A DNA stretch of 64,000 bases from an uncultured Prevotellaceae bacterium (GCA_902764705.1 CACWWZ010000004.1:62001-126000); one strand, 5' to 3'; shown: positions 43,216-51,906, counted from the first letter of the stretch. The notes: generated by a model from the sequence alone, not told the origin. Program-made: numbers and translations.

Positions 43216-44064
43216 ATGGCATCATACGATATTGATACTTTACACGAGCATATCCTACAGATATTATTGTCTGTAGACAAGGTGTGCCGAGAACACGATT
43301 TGACTTACTATTGTTGGGCTGGTACCATGTTGGGGGCCGTACGTCATCAGGGATTCATCCCTTGGGACGACGATATGGACATCTGTATGCCTCGTCCTGA
43401 CTATGACCGTTTGATGACCCATGCTCATGAATGGCTTCCTGCGCCCCTCGAGGCCTTGTCGATAGAGACCGATGCCAGCTACCCTGGTGGTTTTGGTAAA
43501 ATAGTCGATGGCAGTACCACCCTGATAGAGCGTGAGCATAGCGATTATGTGGGTGGTATCTATATTGATGTCTTCCCCATTGATGGAATGACCAAGAATA
43601 AGCTAGGTCAGAAAATAGCGGTGGCTCGTTATAAGGCGATGGACAAACTGCTCTATTTCCTCCATCGCGATCCCTATAAGCATGGTCATGGACCCAGTTC
43701 TTGGCCTGTGCTGCTGATTCAGAAACTGTTTTCGCACGAATGGGCTCGCAAACAGTTGCGGGCAGCCTATCTGGCTTATGACTATGAAACGTCAGCATAT
43801 GTCCTTGACTATGATGACGGTGTGAATGGTGTGATTCCCAAGACGATGTTAGGCAAACCCCAGCCTGTTACCTTTGAAGGTCATACCGTGATGGGGGTTG
43901 AGCATGCTGATGACTATCTGAGGAATAAGTATGGTGACTATATGGTTGTTCCTCCCCATGACAACCAGCGCCAGCATAATTTCTTCTATTTGGATTATAA
44001 TCTGCCGTTCAGGCAGTACGAAGACAAGCGTTCGTTTGTCAATCGCGATAACGTTTCTCAATAA
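43216..44064 (+). CDS. LicD-family phosphotransferase
   Basis: 282 residues. YYCWAGTMLGAVRHQGFIPWDDDMDICMPRPDYDRLM is the nucleotidyltransferase-fold LicD signature (GTxLGAxRHxGFIPWDDDxD). LicD enzymes transfer phosphocholine, and relatives transfer other phospho-alditols, from CDP-activated donors to surface glycans. A LicC-like cytidylyltransferase-type gene is 2 kb away on the other strand. The 3' end overlaps the convergent GT2 gene by 26 nt. Confidence 0.85.
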   Translation: MASYDIDTLHEHILQILLSVDKVCREHDLTYYCWAGTMLGAVRHQGFIPWDDDMDICMPRPDYDRLMTHAHEWLPAPLEALSIETDASYPGGFGKIVDGSTTLIEREHSDYVGGIYIDVFPIDGMTKNKLGQKIAVARYKAMDKLLYFLHRDPYKHGHGPSSWPVLLIQKLFSHEWARKQLRAAYLAYDYETSAYVLDYDDGVNGVIPKTMLGKPQPVTFEGHTVMGVEHADDYLRNKYGDYMVVPPHDNQRQHNFFYLDYNLPFRQYEDKRSFVNRDNVSQ

Positions 44065-44788
44065 TCTTGGAAACTAGGATGAACTGGTAAACACCTGCCA
44101 TCATAGCCCGGATAAGGCCACGTGTTCCCATGCGGTAGCCGCCATCCATCACGTATTTCTTGAAAAAACGCCAGAAAGGACGCCATAATAGGGCACCCAC
44201 ACCATAGCCTTTGTCTCGCTTTTTCTCCACCTCGTTATCGGTATATTCATTCATCTTTGCCACGTATTCATGCATGGTCTCGTCCATCATGTGTAGCAGA
44301 CGGGCTTCTTTCTTGGCTTTCAGTTTTTCCACCCTTCCCTGTACCTTAGGGAATGTATGTACGTATGGAGGCCATTCCGTTCCTTCGCGTATAAAAAAAC
44401 GCAGCTGAAAATCGTAGTGGAAGTCACGCACGAACATACTCATGAACATATTCTGACGAGGAATATAGAATCCTGCAGGGCAATCAGGCTCTGTTATCTT
44501 CTGGTAGAGTACCTCACGCAGTTCTGGTGTTACCAGCTCGTCGGCATCAACCACTAATACCCATTTGTTGGAAGCCGACTGGATGGCAAACGTACGGGCA
44601 GGCTCTGCACTTTTGTGATTGGCTTTTGGGAATGTCACCACCTTACAACCATACTGCTCGGCAATTGATACCGTGTCATCCGTGCTTTCCATATCACATA
44701 CCACCACTTCGTCGAAGTCTTTCACCGACTCCAATACTTTGGCGAGATACTGACTGGCATTATAGGTGTTGATAACGACGGATATCAT
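44039..44788 (-). CDS. GT2-family glycosyltransferase
   Basis: 249 residues, GT-A fold. ISVVINTYNASQYLAKVLESV at the start, CDMESTDDTV, and WVLVVDADELVTPEL (DxD/DAD metal site). The later part (PRQNMFMSMFVRDFHYDFQLRFF) is the WaaE/KdtX-like version that often adds the first sugar to the LPS core. It overlaps the DegT gene by 4 nt. Confidence 0.82.
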   Translation of the reverse strand: MISVVINTYNASQYLAKVLESVKDFDEVVVCDMESTDDTVSIAEQYGCKVVTFPKANHKSAEPARTFAIQSASNKWVLVVDADELVTPELREVLYQKITEPDCPAGFYIPRQNMFMSMFVRDFHYDFQLRFFIREGTEWPPYVHTFPKVQGRVEKLKAKKEARLLHMMDETMHEYVAKMNEYTDNEVEKKRDKGYGVGALLWRPFWRFFKKYVMDGGYRMGTRGLIRAMMAGVYQFILVSKIIEKRYRD

Positions 44789-45999
44789 GCTTTGACTACT
44801 GTATTATATGCGTTGATAACCGTTTGGATGACAAACTGAGTCATATCTTCGTTTAGCTGGGGATAACAGGGTAAAGATATCTCGTGCGAATAGTTCTGAT
44901 AAGCCTGCGGATAATCTTTGATGTCATAGCCCAAATCGTGGAACAGAGTCAGCATGGGCAATGGGATGAAATGTACATTCACTGCTACCTCATGTTTGGA
45001 AATCTCTGCGATAATTTCATCACGCTGCTCTTCTGTTATGTCTTTGATACGTAGCGCATATAGGTGGTACGATGTCTCTCGACAGTCCTTAACAATTGGT
45101 GGGGTGATGGCCCACGGCTGCTGACTGAAAGCATTGTTATAGGCTGAAAAGATACGCTTACGTTCTGCCAGCAGTTTGTCGTATTGCCGGATTTGTGCAA
45201 GTCCGATAGCCGCATTCACATCTGCCATATTGGCCTTCATACCCATGCCTACGATGTCATAGCGCCAACCGCCAGCCTTACTCTTGGTAAAGGCATCTTT
45301 CGTCTGACAATTCAGTGCCATCATGCGCAACTGCTGATAGAGCTGAGCATTGTCGAAGGGGGCGGGCATGTTCAGACAGATGGCACCGCCCTCAGCCGTC
45401 GTGATATTCTTCACTGCATGGAGCGAGAAGATGGCGACGTCTGTCTCTGTACCAGAATACTTCCCTTGATAATGGGAACCGATTGAATGAGCCGAGTCGT
45501 TAATGACAATAATACGTCCCAACTGCTCCATTACAGGCGAGGTGGCCTGGAACATAGCCTTAATCTCTGGCTCTTTCACCAAAGCCATGATACGGTTGTA
45601 ATCACATGGAAAACCAGCGATGTCTACAGGAATAATAGCCTTGGTACGTGGCGTAATGGCCTTGCGAATAGCATCAACACAGATATTCAAGTCGTTAGCA
45701 GAATCCACCATCACGGGTTTCGCTCCCGCCCACAGGACGGCAAAGGCCGTTGCACAATAGGTATAGGCAGGAATAATGACTTCATCACCAGGTTTAACGC
45801 CTAACCAGCGGAGCATCATAATGGCACCAGTAGTCCAAGAGTTGACGCAAAGGACCTGGGAAGTACCTGTCAACTTAATGATTTCCTCCTCTAAAACTTT
45901 TACCTTAGGACCTGTTGTAATCCATCCGGAATGCAGGGAGTCAGTAACTTCTGCTATGACGTTTTCGTCAATGTACGGCGGGGAAAAGGGTATTTTCAT
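44785..45999 (-). CDS. DegT/DnrJ/EryC1/StrS-family PLP aminotransferase
   Basis: ATG at 46035 is in frame but MKIPFSPPYIDENVIAEVTDSLHSGWITTGPKVK at 45999 is the normal start; 404 residues. Motifs: NSWTTGAIMMLRWLGVKPGDEVI (cofactor phosphate site), INDSAHSIGSHYQGKYSGTETDVAIFSLHAVKNITTAEGG (PLP Lys in HAVKN). Such enzymes make amino sugars from NDP-keto sugars for surface polysaccharides. The next gene downstream is the GT2. Confidence 0.88.
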   Translation of the reverse strand: MKIPFSPPYIDENVIAEVTDSLHSGWITTGPKVKVLEEEIIKLTGTSQVLCVNSWTTGAIMMLRWLGVKPGDEVIIPAYTYCATAFAVLWAGAKPVMVDSANDLNICVDAIRKAITPRTKAIIPVDIAGFPCDYNRIMALVKEPEIKAMFQATSPVMEQLGRIIVINDSAHSIGSHYQGKYSGTETDVAIFSLHAVKNITTAEGGAICLNMPAPFDNAQLYQQLRMMALNCQTKDAFTKSKAGGWRYDIVGMGMKANMADVNAAIGLAQIRQYDKLLAERKRIFSAYNNAFSQQPWAITPPIVKDCRETSYHLYALRIKDITEEQRDEIIAEISKHEVAVNVHFIPLPMLTLFHDLGYDIKDYPQAYQNYSHEISLPCYPQLNEDMTQFVIQTVINAYNTVVKA

Positions 46000-46056
46000 A
46001 TGATTCTTGCCATCAGATAGTAAAAGTATTATCAATACCTGCTATGATTTTCACTT

Positions 46057-46785
46057 CTAATACAACTCAGCAGGAATGAGTTCCTTGGCTCGCTGGAAAT
46101 CCTCCACAGTATCGAGCTCGATAGAGAAGAGGTCGGTGGTATCGACCACACGGAAATGATGTCCTTGGGGAATCAGACGTTCGAAAGCACGCTCATAGAA
46201 GATGTCTATGAGTCCTTCGCGCTCTATCATCTGCTCCAATTCCATAAACAGGGCTGTAGAGTAATCGGCAGCAATACGCTCAATACCCACAGACTCGCCA
46301 ATAGCATCGGCAATGCTGCACGTCTTACTTAGCTCTATCACACGGCCCGTCTCGTCGACAATAATCTTAATCTCCTCCTCGCCACACTCATGACGGTTCA
46401 GGGCCAGGGCGGTCCCCTCCTGACGGACCATACGGCTCACGGCCTGAGGGTCGCACAGAATATCGCTGTCCATCAACAGGAAGTCGTGCCCCTCGGTATA
46501 GGGACGGGTCATCCACAACGAGAAGATATTGTTGTTGTGCTCGTAGTCGGCATTATGAATAAAATGGATAGCCAACTGGGGATAATAGGCCGTAAGGAAA
46601 TCGCGTAGCATCTCTCCACGATAACCTGTCACAACGACCAGTTCCGTAATGCCTGCATCCAGCATCGCATCAACAGTACGAGCCAACAAGGTACGCTCAC
46701 CGACTTTCAGCAGACATTTTGGACATTCATCAGTCAGTGGACGCAGGCGTTTAGCCATGCCTGCAGCAAGAATAACTCCTATCAT
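46057..46785 (-). CDS. Sugar-phosphate/phosphocholine nucleotidyltransferase (LicC-like)
   Basis: The frame starts at 46872, but its first 29 codons are translated heptad repeat; MIGVILAAGMAKRLRPLTDECPKCLL at 46785 is the correct start, 242 residues. Signature LAAGMAKRLRPLTDECPKCLLKVG and LLMDSDILCDP are those of the LicC/phosphocholine cytidylyltransferase-like group. It would make CDP- or NDP-activated donor for LicD-type transfer. Which headgroup is used is inference; no choline kinase is seen in the window. Confidence 0.78.
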   Translation of the reverse strand: MIGVILAAGMAKRLRPLTDECPKCLLKVGERTLLARTVDAMLDAGITELVVVTGYRGEMLRDFLTAYYPQLAIHFIHNADYEHNNNIFSLWMTRPYTEGHDFLLMDSDILCDPQAVSRMVRQEGTALALNRHECGEEEIKIIVDETGRVIELSKTCSIADAIGESVGIERIAADYSTALFMELEQMIEREGLIDIFYERAFERLIPQGHHFRVVDTTDLFSIELDTVEDFQRAKELIPAELY

Positions 46786-46790
46786 ATATA

Positions 46791-46839
46791 GTTGAGAGTT
46801 GAGAGTTGAAAGTTTAGAGATGAGAGTTGAAAGTTTAGA
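46791..46839 (-). repeat. Heptad tandem repeat, seven units
   Basis: On the plus strand seven 7-nt units near GTTGAGA (variants GTTGAAA, GTTTAGA, GATGAGA) run without interruption from 46791 to 46839, between the LicC-like gene and the HIT gene stop at 46841. Confidence 0.9.
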
Positions 46840-46840
46840 G

Positions 46841-47233
46841 TTATTTAAAGGCGGCCTGAATCTTGGCGGCAATCTCCTTGAACTCCTCCTCGGAAAGCTT
46901 CAGCTTCTCGCGACGGAAGTCGGCATCAGCCTCACTCTGCATGGGAATCAGATGAATGTGGGCATGAGCCACCTCCAGTCCTAACACCACCTGGGCAACC
47001 TTCTTACAAGGGAACGCCTGCTTGATGGCAATAGCCACACGCTTGGCAAACTGCTGATAACGAGCCAGTTCGTCATCGTCCATATCAAAGAAATAGTCAA
47101 CCTCACGACGAGGAATGACCAGTGTATGTCCCTTTACCAACGGATTGATATCGAGAAATGCATAGAACTCCTCATTCTCTGCACACTTGTAGCTGGGAAT
47201 CTCGCCAGCAGCAATCTTAGAAAATATATCCAT
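46841..47233 (-). CDS. HIT-family nucleotide hydrolase
   Basis: 130 residues. MDIFSKIAAGEIPSYKCAENEEFYAFLDINPLVKGHTLVIP and the histidine triad HAHIHLIPM (H-x-H-x-H) near residue 98 are typical of HinT/PKCI-like purine nucleoside phosphoramidases. Cytosolic, single domain. A separate transcript from greA is possible because 48 nt separate them. Confidence 0.92.
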   Translation of the reverse strand: MDIFSKIAAGEIPSYKCAENEEFYAFLDINPLVKGHTLVIPRREVDYFFDMDDDELARYQQFAKRVAIAIKQAFPCKKVAQVVLGLEVAHAHIHLIPMQSEADADFRREKLKLSEEEFKEIAAKIQAAFK

Positions 47234-47281
47234 AATCTTTCGAAATTTCGTAATGTCGGAATAACGTAATAACGGCTATTT

Positions 47282-47749
47282 TTATGCTATCGAAATTTTC
47301 TCGATACGCAATTTGATGGTTCCACGGGGAATCTTAATCTCCACCTCATCACCGACCTTCTTACCAAGCAGACCTTGAGCGATAGGAGTTTTGATGGAGA
47401 TCTTACCGGCACGGAGGTCGGCTTCGTTCTCGCTGACAATAGTATAGCTCATCGTGGTATTTGTGGTCAGATTGGTCATCTCCACCTTCGTCAGAATCTG
47501 TACGGAATCGGTGTTCAAACGAGACGTATCTACTATCTTCGCCTCAGAAATGGTGGTCTTCAGACGATTGATCTTATCCTCCAAATGGGCCTGAGCCTCC
47601 TTGGCGGCGTCGTACTCACTATTCTCACTTAGGTCGCCCTTCTCGCGAGCCTCAGCGATAGCTGCTGAAGCCTTCGGACGCTCTACTGCCTCTAAGCGGT
47701 GCAGTTCAGCTATGAGCTTATCATAGCCCTCTTGTGACATGTATGCCAT
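47282..47749 (-). CDS. greA: Transcription elongation factor GreA
   Basis: 155 residues. N-terminal coiled coil (MSQEGYDKLIAELHRLEAVERPKASAAIAEAREKGDLSENSEYDAAKEAQAHLEDKINRLKTTI) with the acidic tip (GDLSENSEYD), then a C-terminal FKBP-like domain (GLLGKKVGDEVEIKIPRGTIKLRIEKI). It stimulates cleavage of backtracked RNA by RNA polymerase. A hairpin with a T tract in its 110-nt leader suggests premature termination as a control. Confidence 0.95.
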   Translation of the reverse strand: MAYMSQEGYDKLIAELHRLEAVERPKASAAIAEAREKGDLSENSEYDAAKEAQAHLEDKINRLKTTISEAKIVDTSRLNTDSVQILTKVEMTNLTTNTTMSYTIVSENEADLRAGKISIKTPIAQGLLGKKVGDEVEIKIPRGTIKLRIEKISIA

Positions 47750-47802
47750 AATGTTTTATCTTAAATTGTTTTATGTATCTTGTTTCAGACGTAAAAAAGA
47801 AA

Positions 47803-47832
47803 GAATCCCGACTCATCACCCTGTCGGAATCC
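47803..47832 (-). terminator. Attenuator-like hairpin in the greA leader
   Basis: On the minus strand GGATTCCGAC (47832-47823), 10-nt loop, GTCGGGATTC (47812-47803) with two wobble pairs, followed by TTCTTTTTTACG. It lies between the greA promoter and start codon. Confidence 0.65.
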
Positions 47833-47862
47833 CTGAACTCTTATCATGTCTTTTTCCGTTTG

Positions 47863-47893
47863 CAAAGATAGCAATTAATTCGCAACTCACCAA
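47863..47893 (-). promoter_or_regulatory. Promoter of greA
   Basis: On the minus strand TTG (47891-47893), 20 nt, TATCTTTG (47863-47870); leader about 110 nt. Confidence 0.75.
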
Positions 47894-47974
47894 ATTTTCG
47901 GCAAAAAACTTTAAAAAATGATTGATTTAGGTCAAGAAACGAGCTCGCGCATACCATTTTTTTTATAAGAACTC

Positions 47975-48003
47975 TTGCAAAAGGCGAGAAAGTTGTAACT
48001 TTG
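47975..48003 (+). promoter_or_regulatory. Promoter of the epimerase gene
   Basis: TTG (47975-47977), 18 nt, TAACTTTG (47996-48003). Spacing is one shorter than the others in the window. The leader is about 75 nt. Confidence 0.6.
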
Positions 48004-48046
48004 CAGCGTGTTTTTCATAGTATTAGATTTAAGGTTAACAAAGGTC

Positions 48047-48073
48047 GGGGCTCAGCGGAGTCCCATTTTTTTC
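48047..48073 (+). terminator. Hairpin with T tract in the epimerase leader
   Basis: GGGGCTC (48047-48053), loop AGCG, GAGTCCC (48058-48064), then ATTTTTTTC, ending 11 nt before the ATG at 48084. It looks like an attenuator. Confidence 0.6.
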
Positions 48074-48083
48074 ATGTAAGCGT

Positions 48084-49139
48084 ATGAATCCTAAGATACT
48101 TATTACTGGAGCCAGCGGTTTTATCGGCTCGTTTATTGTTGAGGAAGCCATCAAACGGGGCTTCGATGTGTGGGCTGCCATGCGAAAGAGCAGTTCGCGC
48201 CAGTTTTTGGTTGATGACCGCATCCACTTCATTGAACTGAACCTCTCATCGGAAGAAGACCTGAAGCAACAACTGGCAGGACACTCGTTCGACTATGTAG
48301 TGCATGCTGCTGGTGTGACGAAGTGTCTGGACAAGCAGGAATTCTTCCGTATCAACACAGAAGGCACCCAGCACTTGGTGCGTGCCCTGCTGGAGTTGAA
48401 CATGCCACTGAAGCGTTTTGTCTACCTCAGTTCGCTGAGCATCATGGGAGCCATCCGCGAAGAACAGCCTTATCAGGAAATACGCGAAAGCGACGAGGCG
48501 CGCCCCAATACGGCCTATGGCAAAAGCAAACTAGAGGCCGAGCAGTGGCTCTGTATGCAAAATGAGTTCGCAACGCCACACTCTGACAAGTCAGAGAAAT
48601 TAGAAATGAGGAATGAGAAATTATTCCCCTATGTCATTCTTCGTCCTACGGGAGTTTACGGCCCACGCGAGCGTGACTACTTCATGATGGCCAAAAGCAT
48701 CAAGGCACATACCGATTTTGCTGTCGGATTCAAGCAGCAGGACATCACCTTCGTCTATGTCACCGACGTGGTACAGGCTGTTTTCCTGGCCTTGGAGAAG
48801 GGGAAGACAGGACGCCGTTATTTCCTTTCCGACGGAGAGGTCTACCAGTCATCGACCTTTAGCAACCTCATCCGACAAGAGCTGGGCAACCCCTGGTGGA
48901 TTCGCATCACGGCCCCCATCTGGCTGTTACGTGTCATCACCTTCTTCGGTGAGCACATCGGACACCTGACGGGCAAGGTTACAGCACTCAACAACGATAA
49001 ATTCTACATCATGCGCCAGCGCAACTGGCGATGCGACATTGAACCTGCACGTCAGGAACTGGGCTATGAGCCACAGGTAAAACTGGAGGAAGGCGTGCGT
49101 CGCAGCATCAAATGGTACAAGGACAACGGATGGCTTTAG
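48084..49139 (+). CDS. NAD-dependent epimerase/dehydratase family protein
   Basis: 351 residues. NAD-binding GASGFIGSFIVEEAI at residues 8-22, HAAGVTKC, and the catalytic pair Tyr-x3-Lys in TAYGKSKLEAEQW, then ILRPTGVYGPRERDYFMMAK. It is an extended SDR of the 3-beta-HSD/epimerase branch acting on a lipid-linked or NDP-sugar substrate. A segment of about 20 residues with FATPHSDKSEKLEMRNEKL (48565-48621) between the Lys and the RPTG strand is repeat-derived. The PAP2 gene downstream overlaps by 10 nt, suggesting a joint role, perhaps in sphingolipid metabolism. Confidence 0.82.
   Translation: MNPKILITGASGFIGSFIVEEAIKRGFDVWAAMRKSSSRQFLVDDRIHFIELNLSSEEDLKQQLAGHSFDYVVHAAGVTKCLDKQEFFRINTEGTQHLVRALLELNMPLKRFVYLSSLSIMGAIREEQPYQEIRESDEARPNTAYGKSKLEAEQWLCMQNEFATPHSDKSEKLEMRNEKLFPYVILRPTGVYGPRERDYFMMAKSIKAHTDFAVGFKQQDITFVYVTDVVQAVFLALEKGKTGRRYFLSDGEVYQSSTFSNLIRQELGNPWWIRITAPIWLLRVITFFGEHIGHLTGKVTALNNDKFYIMRQRNWRCDIEPARQELGYEPQVKLEEGVRRSIKWYKDNGWL
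48565..48621 (+). repeat. Composite repeat inserted in frame in the epimerase gene
   Basis: AGTTCGCAACGCCACACTCT (48565-48584), a hairpin CTCTGAC-AA-GTCAGAG (48581-48596), then four 7-nt units GAGAAAT/TAGAAAT/GAGGAAT/GAGAAAT (48594-48621). The first 20 bases recur exactly at 60724-60743. Confidence 0.85.
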
Positions 49140-50086
49140 CAGACTTATTTCTTCGAGACAAAAAGGCAGCAAAGGGTCTGCTGGCTTTTGAGTGGGTGGC
49201 TATCGGCTATCTGATTATCACTTTGTTGATGATGGTCATCCTATGGGACAAGCTGGTATCACCGGCAGAAATGCTGAAAGGACGTGCACAGTTCCTGCTG
49301 GTCACACTGGCTTGCTGGGCCGTCTACTACCTCTGGCCAAGCCGACTGATGATTTTTGTCCGCGTATTGGTGCAAATGGCTTTTCTAGGCTGGTGGTATC
49401 CAGACACCTACGAACTGAATCGTGCCCTGCCCAACTTCGACCACCTTTTTGTTGGTTGGGAGCAATCGCTATTCGGTTGTCAGCCATCCCTTCTATTCTC
49501 CCAAAAAGTACCTTACGGATGGTTCTCTGAACTGATGTGCTTAGGCTACGTCAGCTACTTCCCGCTGATGCTCATCACCTACCTCTACTATTTCTTCAAG
49601 CGCTATCAGGAATTCCAGATGACGGCCTTTGTCATGCTGGCGTCCTTTTTCGCCTATTACGTCATCTTCATTCTGTTGCCTGTCACAGGACCGCAGTTCT
49701 ATTATCTGGCGGTAGGTACCGAAAAGATTGCGGCAGGCATATTCCCCAACCTCGGCGACTGGTTCCTGACCCACAGCGAGCGCATGGCAGCACCAGGATG
49801 GAGCGAGGGTTTCTTCTATCACCTGCTCGACTTGACGCACGATGCGGGAGAACGGCCTACGGCAGCATTTCCCAGTAGTCATGTCGGGGTGACAACCGTT
49901 GTCGTTCTCTTGGCACTACGCACGCGGAGTAAGGGACTTGTATTGACCATCCTCCCGTTCTATCTCCTTATGTGCCTGTCAACGGTCTACATCTACGCCC
50001 ACTACGCCATCGACGCCCTGGCCGGACTCATCACAGGAATAATAGCCTATTTCGTCTTCCTTCGCCTCTATCCCGGCAAGAGCTGA
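49130..50086 (+). CDS. PAP2-family membrane phosphatase/transferase (inositol-phosphorylceramide-synthase-like)
   Basis: ATG at 49112 is in frame but MALADLFLRDKKAAKG at 49130 is preferred; 318 residues with about six membrane helices (WVAIGYLIITLLMMVILWDKL, FLLVTLACWAVYYLW, FPLMLITYLYYFF, FVMLASFFAYYVIFILLPVTGPQFYY). PAP2 motifs: AFPSSHVGVTTV and IYAHYAIDALAGLI (H and D). The AUR1/IPC-synthase-like arrangement of Bacteroidetes PAP2 proteins makes sphingolipid or phospholipid headgroup exchange plausible, but an ordinary lipid phosphatase is possible. Confidence 0.78.
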   Translation: MALADLFLRDKKAAKGLLAFEWVAIGYLIITLLMMVILWDKLVSPAEMLKGRAQFLLVTLACWAVYYLWPSRLMIFVRVLVQMAFLGWWYPDTYELNRALPNFDHLFVGWEQSLFGCQPSLLFSQKVPYGWFSELMCLGYVSYFPLMLITYLYYFFKRYQEFQMTAFVMLASFFAYYVIFILLPVTGPQFYYLAVGTEKIAAGIFPNLGDWFLTHSERMAAPGWSEGFFYHLLDLTHDAGERPTAAFPSSHVGVTTVVVLLALRTRSKGLVLTILPFYLLMCLSTVYIYAHYAIDALAGLITGIIAYFVFLRLYPGKS

Positions 50087-50223
50087 CACCCTTCATACGG
50101 ACCCAGAAACACTAAAAGTGTTGGATTTCTATTGATTTTAATTAGATTAACAATTAAAATCATGCTTTTCCTCGTTTTTTTTCGTACCTTCGCGGCATAT
50201 TTACATTAGAGAAAAAGCAAAAG

Positions 50224-51906
50224 ATGAAAACAAAAGGTTTTATTTTGGGTCTCGGCATCCTGCTGATGACCTCGTGTTCAGGAAAGTTAGGACAACTGAC
50301 AAGTGACAATTTCAAGGTAACTCCCAACCCGTTGGAGACTGAAGCCGGACAGGTGACAGCGACCATCAACGGTACGTTCCCTGAAAAATACATGAACAAG
50401 AAAGCTGTGGTGACAGTAGTCCCCGAGTTACGCTTCACAAAGAACGGTGTGCAGCAGGCCGTCAAGGGCCAGCCGGCATCATTCCAGGGTGAGAAGGTGC
50501 TGAGTAACGACCAGACCATCTCGTACCTGCTGGGTGGACACTACACCATGAAGACCATGTTCCCCTATGAGGAAGCCATGCAGAAGAGTGAGCTCTACCT
50601 GACGTTTGACGCCAAGATTGGCAAGAAGGCCGTTCAGGTTCCTGCCGTCAAGGTGGCTGATGGTGTGATTGCCACTAGCGAGTTGTGGCACAAAGCACTG
50701 CTGCAGTCGCAGGGCAGCGTAGCCCAGGATGGTTTCCAGCGTGTGGTGGCACAGAAGCAGGAGGCCAATATCAAGTTCCTGATTCAGCAGGCAGAGCTGC
50801 GCAAGAGCGAGCTGAAGAACGGTTCCGTACAGGAGTTCGTCACCCTGCTGAAGCAAATCAGTCAGGACCGCGAGCGTCTGAATCTCCAGAACGTCGAAGT
50901 TTCTGCCTATGCTTCTCCTGACGGAGGTTTCGCCCTGAACGAGAAACTGGCCAACCAGCGTCAGCAGAAGGTGGAAGGCTACGTCAAGCAGCAGATGAAA
51001 CAGGCCAAGCTCACTGAGCCCATCGAGGCCAACTATACCGCCCAGGACTGGGAGGGCTTCCAGCAGTTGGTGGCAGCATCCAACATTCAGGACAAGGATG
51101 TCATCCTGCGTGTCCTCTCTATGTATAAGGATCCTGAGGAGCGTGAACAGCAGATCAAGAACATGAGTGCCGGCTTCCGCGAACTGGCCGACGGCATTCT
51201 GCCCGAGTTGCGCCGTGCCCGTATGACCATCAATTACGAGACGATAGGCCGTAGCGACGAGCAGATCCAGCAGCAGCTGAAGGCCGATGCCTCACAGCTC
51301 AGCAACGAAGAAATGCTCTATGCTGCTACACTTACCGACAATGCCGCAGAGAAGAAGGACATCTACCTGCAGACCACCCGTCAGTATGCTCAGGACGTTC
51401 GCGCCTTCAACAACCTGGCCACACTGGCTTGGCAACAGGGCGACATGGCTGAGGCACGTCAGTGGCTGGAGAAGGCTCAGGCCGTCAAGGCTGACTGTCC
51501 TGAGGTGCTGGCTAACTTAGGAATGCTCGCATTACAGCAGGGCGACCTTCAGACTGCCGAGAACTTTATCGGACGTGCTACTGGTGCCTACAACCTCGCT
51601 GAGGTGCTGGGTAACCTGCATCTGGCACAGGGCAACTACGCTCTGGCTGCCCAGGATATGAAGGATGTCGTATCGAACAGTGCCGGTCTGGCCCAGTTGC
51701 TCAACAAGGATTATGTGTCTGCTGCCCAGACACTGCGTGCCGTAAAGCCCGGCGACGGCATCACCGACTATCTGCAGGCCATCGTCTGTGCCCGTCAGGG
51801 TAATGAGGGCATGGCAGGATTCTTCCTGCGCCAGGCCGTTGAGAAGGACGCCTCATTGGCAACCTACTCTGCCAACGACCTTGAGCTCATCAACGTGGGT
51901 AAGTAA
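50224..51906 (+). CDS. TPR lipoprotein with OmpA-like segment
   Basis: 560 residues, lipobox LLMTSC with Cys18. Residues about 30-190 are beta-rich. Residues about 225-290 (LNLQNVEVSAYASPDGGFALNEKLANQRQQKVEGYVKQQM) resemble an OmpA-type domain. From about 380 onward there are tetratricopeptide-type helix pairs (VRAFNNLATLAWQQGDMAEARQWLEKAQAVKADCPEVLANLGMLALQQGDLQTAENFIGRA). It may bridge the outer membrane and cell wall. It overlaps the TlpA-like gene by 1 nt, hence co-translated. A -7-like TACCTTCG is at 50185-50192 but no -33 element fits. Confidence 0.75.
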   Translation: MKTKGFILGLGILLMTSCSGKLGQLTSDNFKVTPNPLETEAGQVTATINGTFPEKYMNKKAVVTVVPELRFTKNGVQQAVKGQPASFQGEKVLSNDQTISYLLGGHYTMKTMFPYEEAMQKSELYLTFDAKIGKKAVQVPAVKVADGVIATSELWHKALLQSQGSVAQDGFQRVVAQKQEANIKFLIQQAELRKSELKNGSVQEFVTLLKQISQDRERLNLQNVEVSAYASPDGGFALNEKLANQRQQKVEGYVKQQMKQAKLTEPIEANYTAQDWEGFQQLVAASNIQDKDVILRVLSMYKDPEEREQQIKNMSAGFRELADGILPELRRARMTINYETIGRSDEQIQQQLKADASQLSNEEMLYAATLTDNAAEKKDIYLQTTRQYAQDVRAFNNLATLAWQQGDMAEARQWLEKAQAVKADCPEVLANLGMLALQQGDLQTAENFIGRATGAYNLAEVLGNLHLAQGNYALAAQDMKDVVSNSAGLAQLLNKDYVSAAQTLRAVKPGDGITDYLQAIVCARQGNEGMAGFFLRQAVEKDASLATYSANDLELINVGK

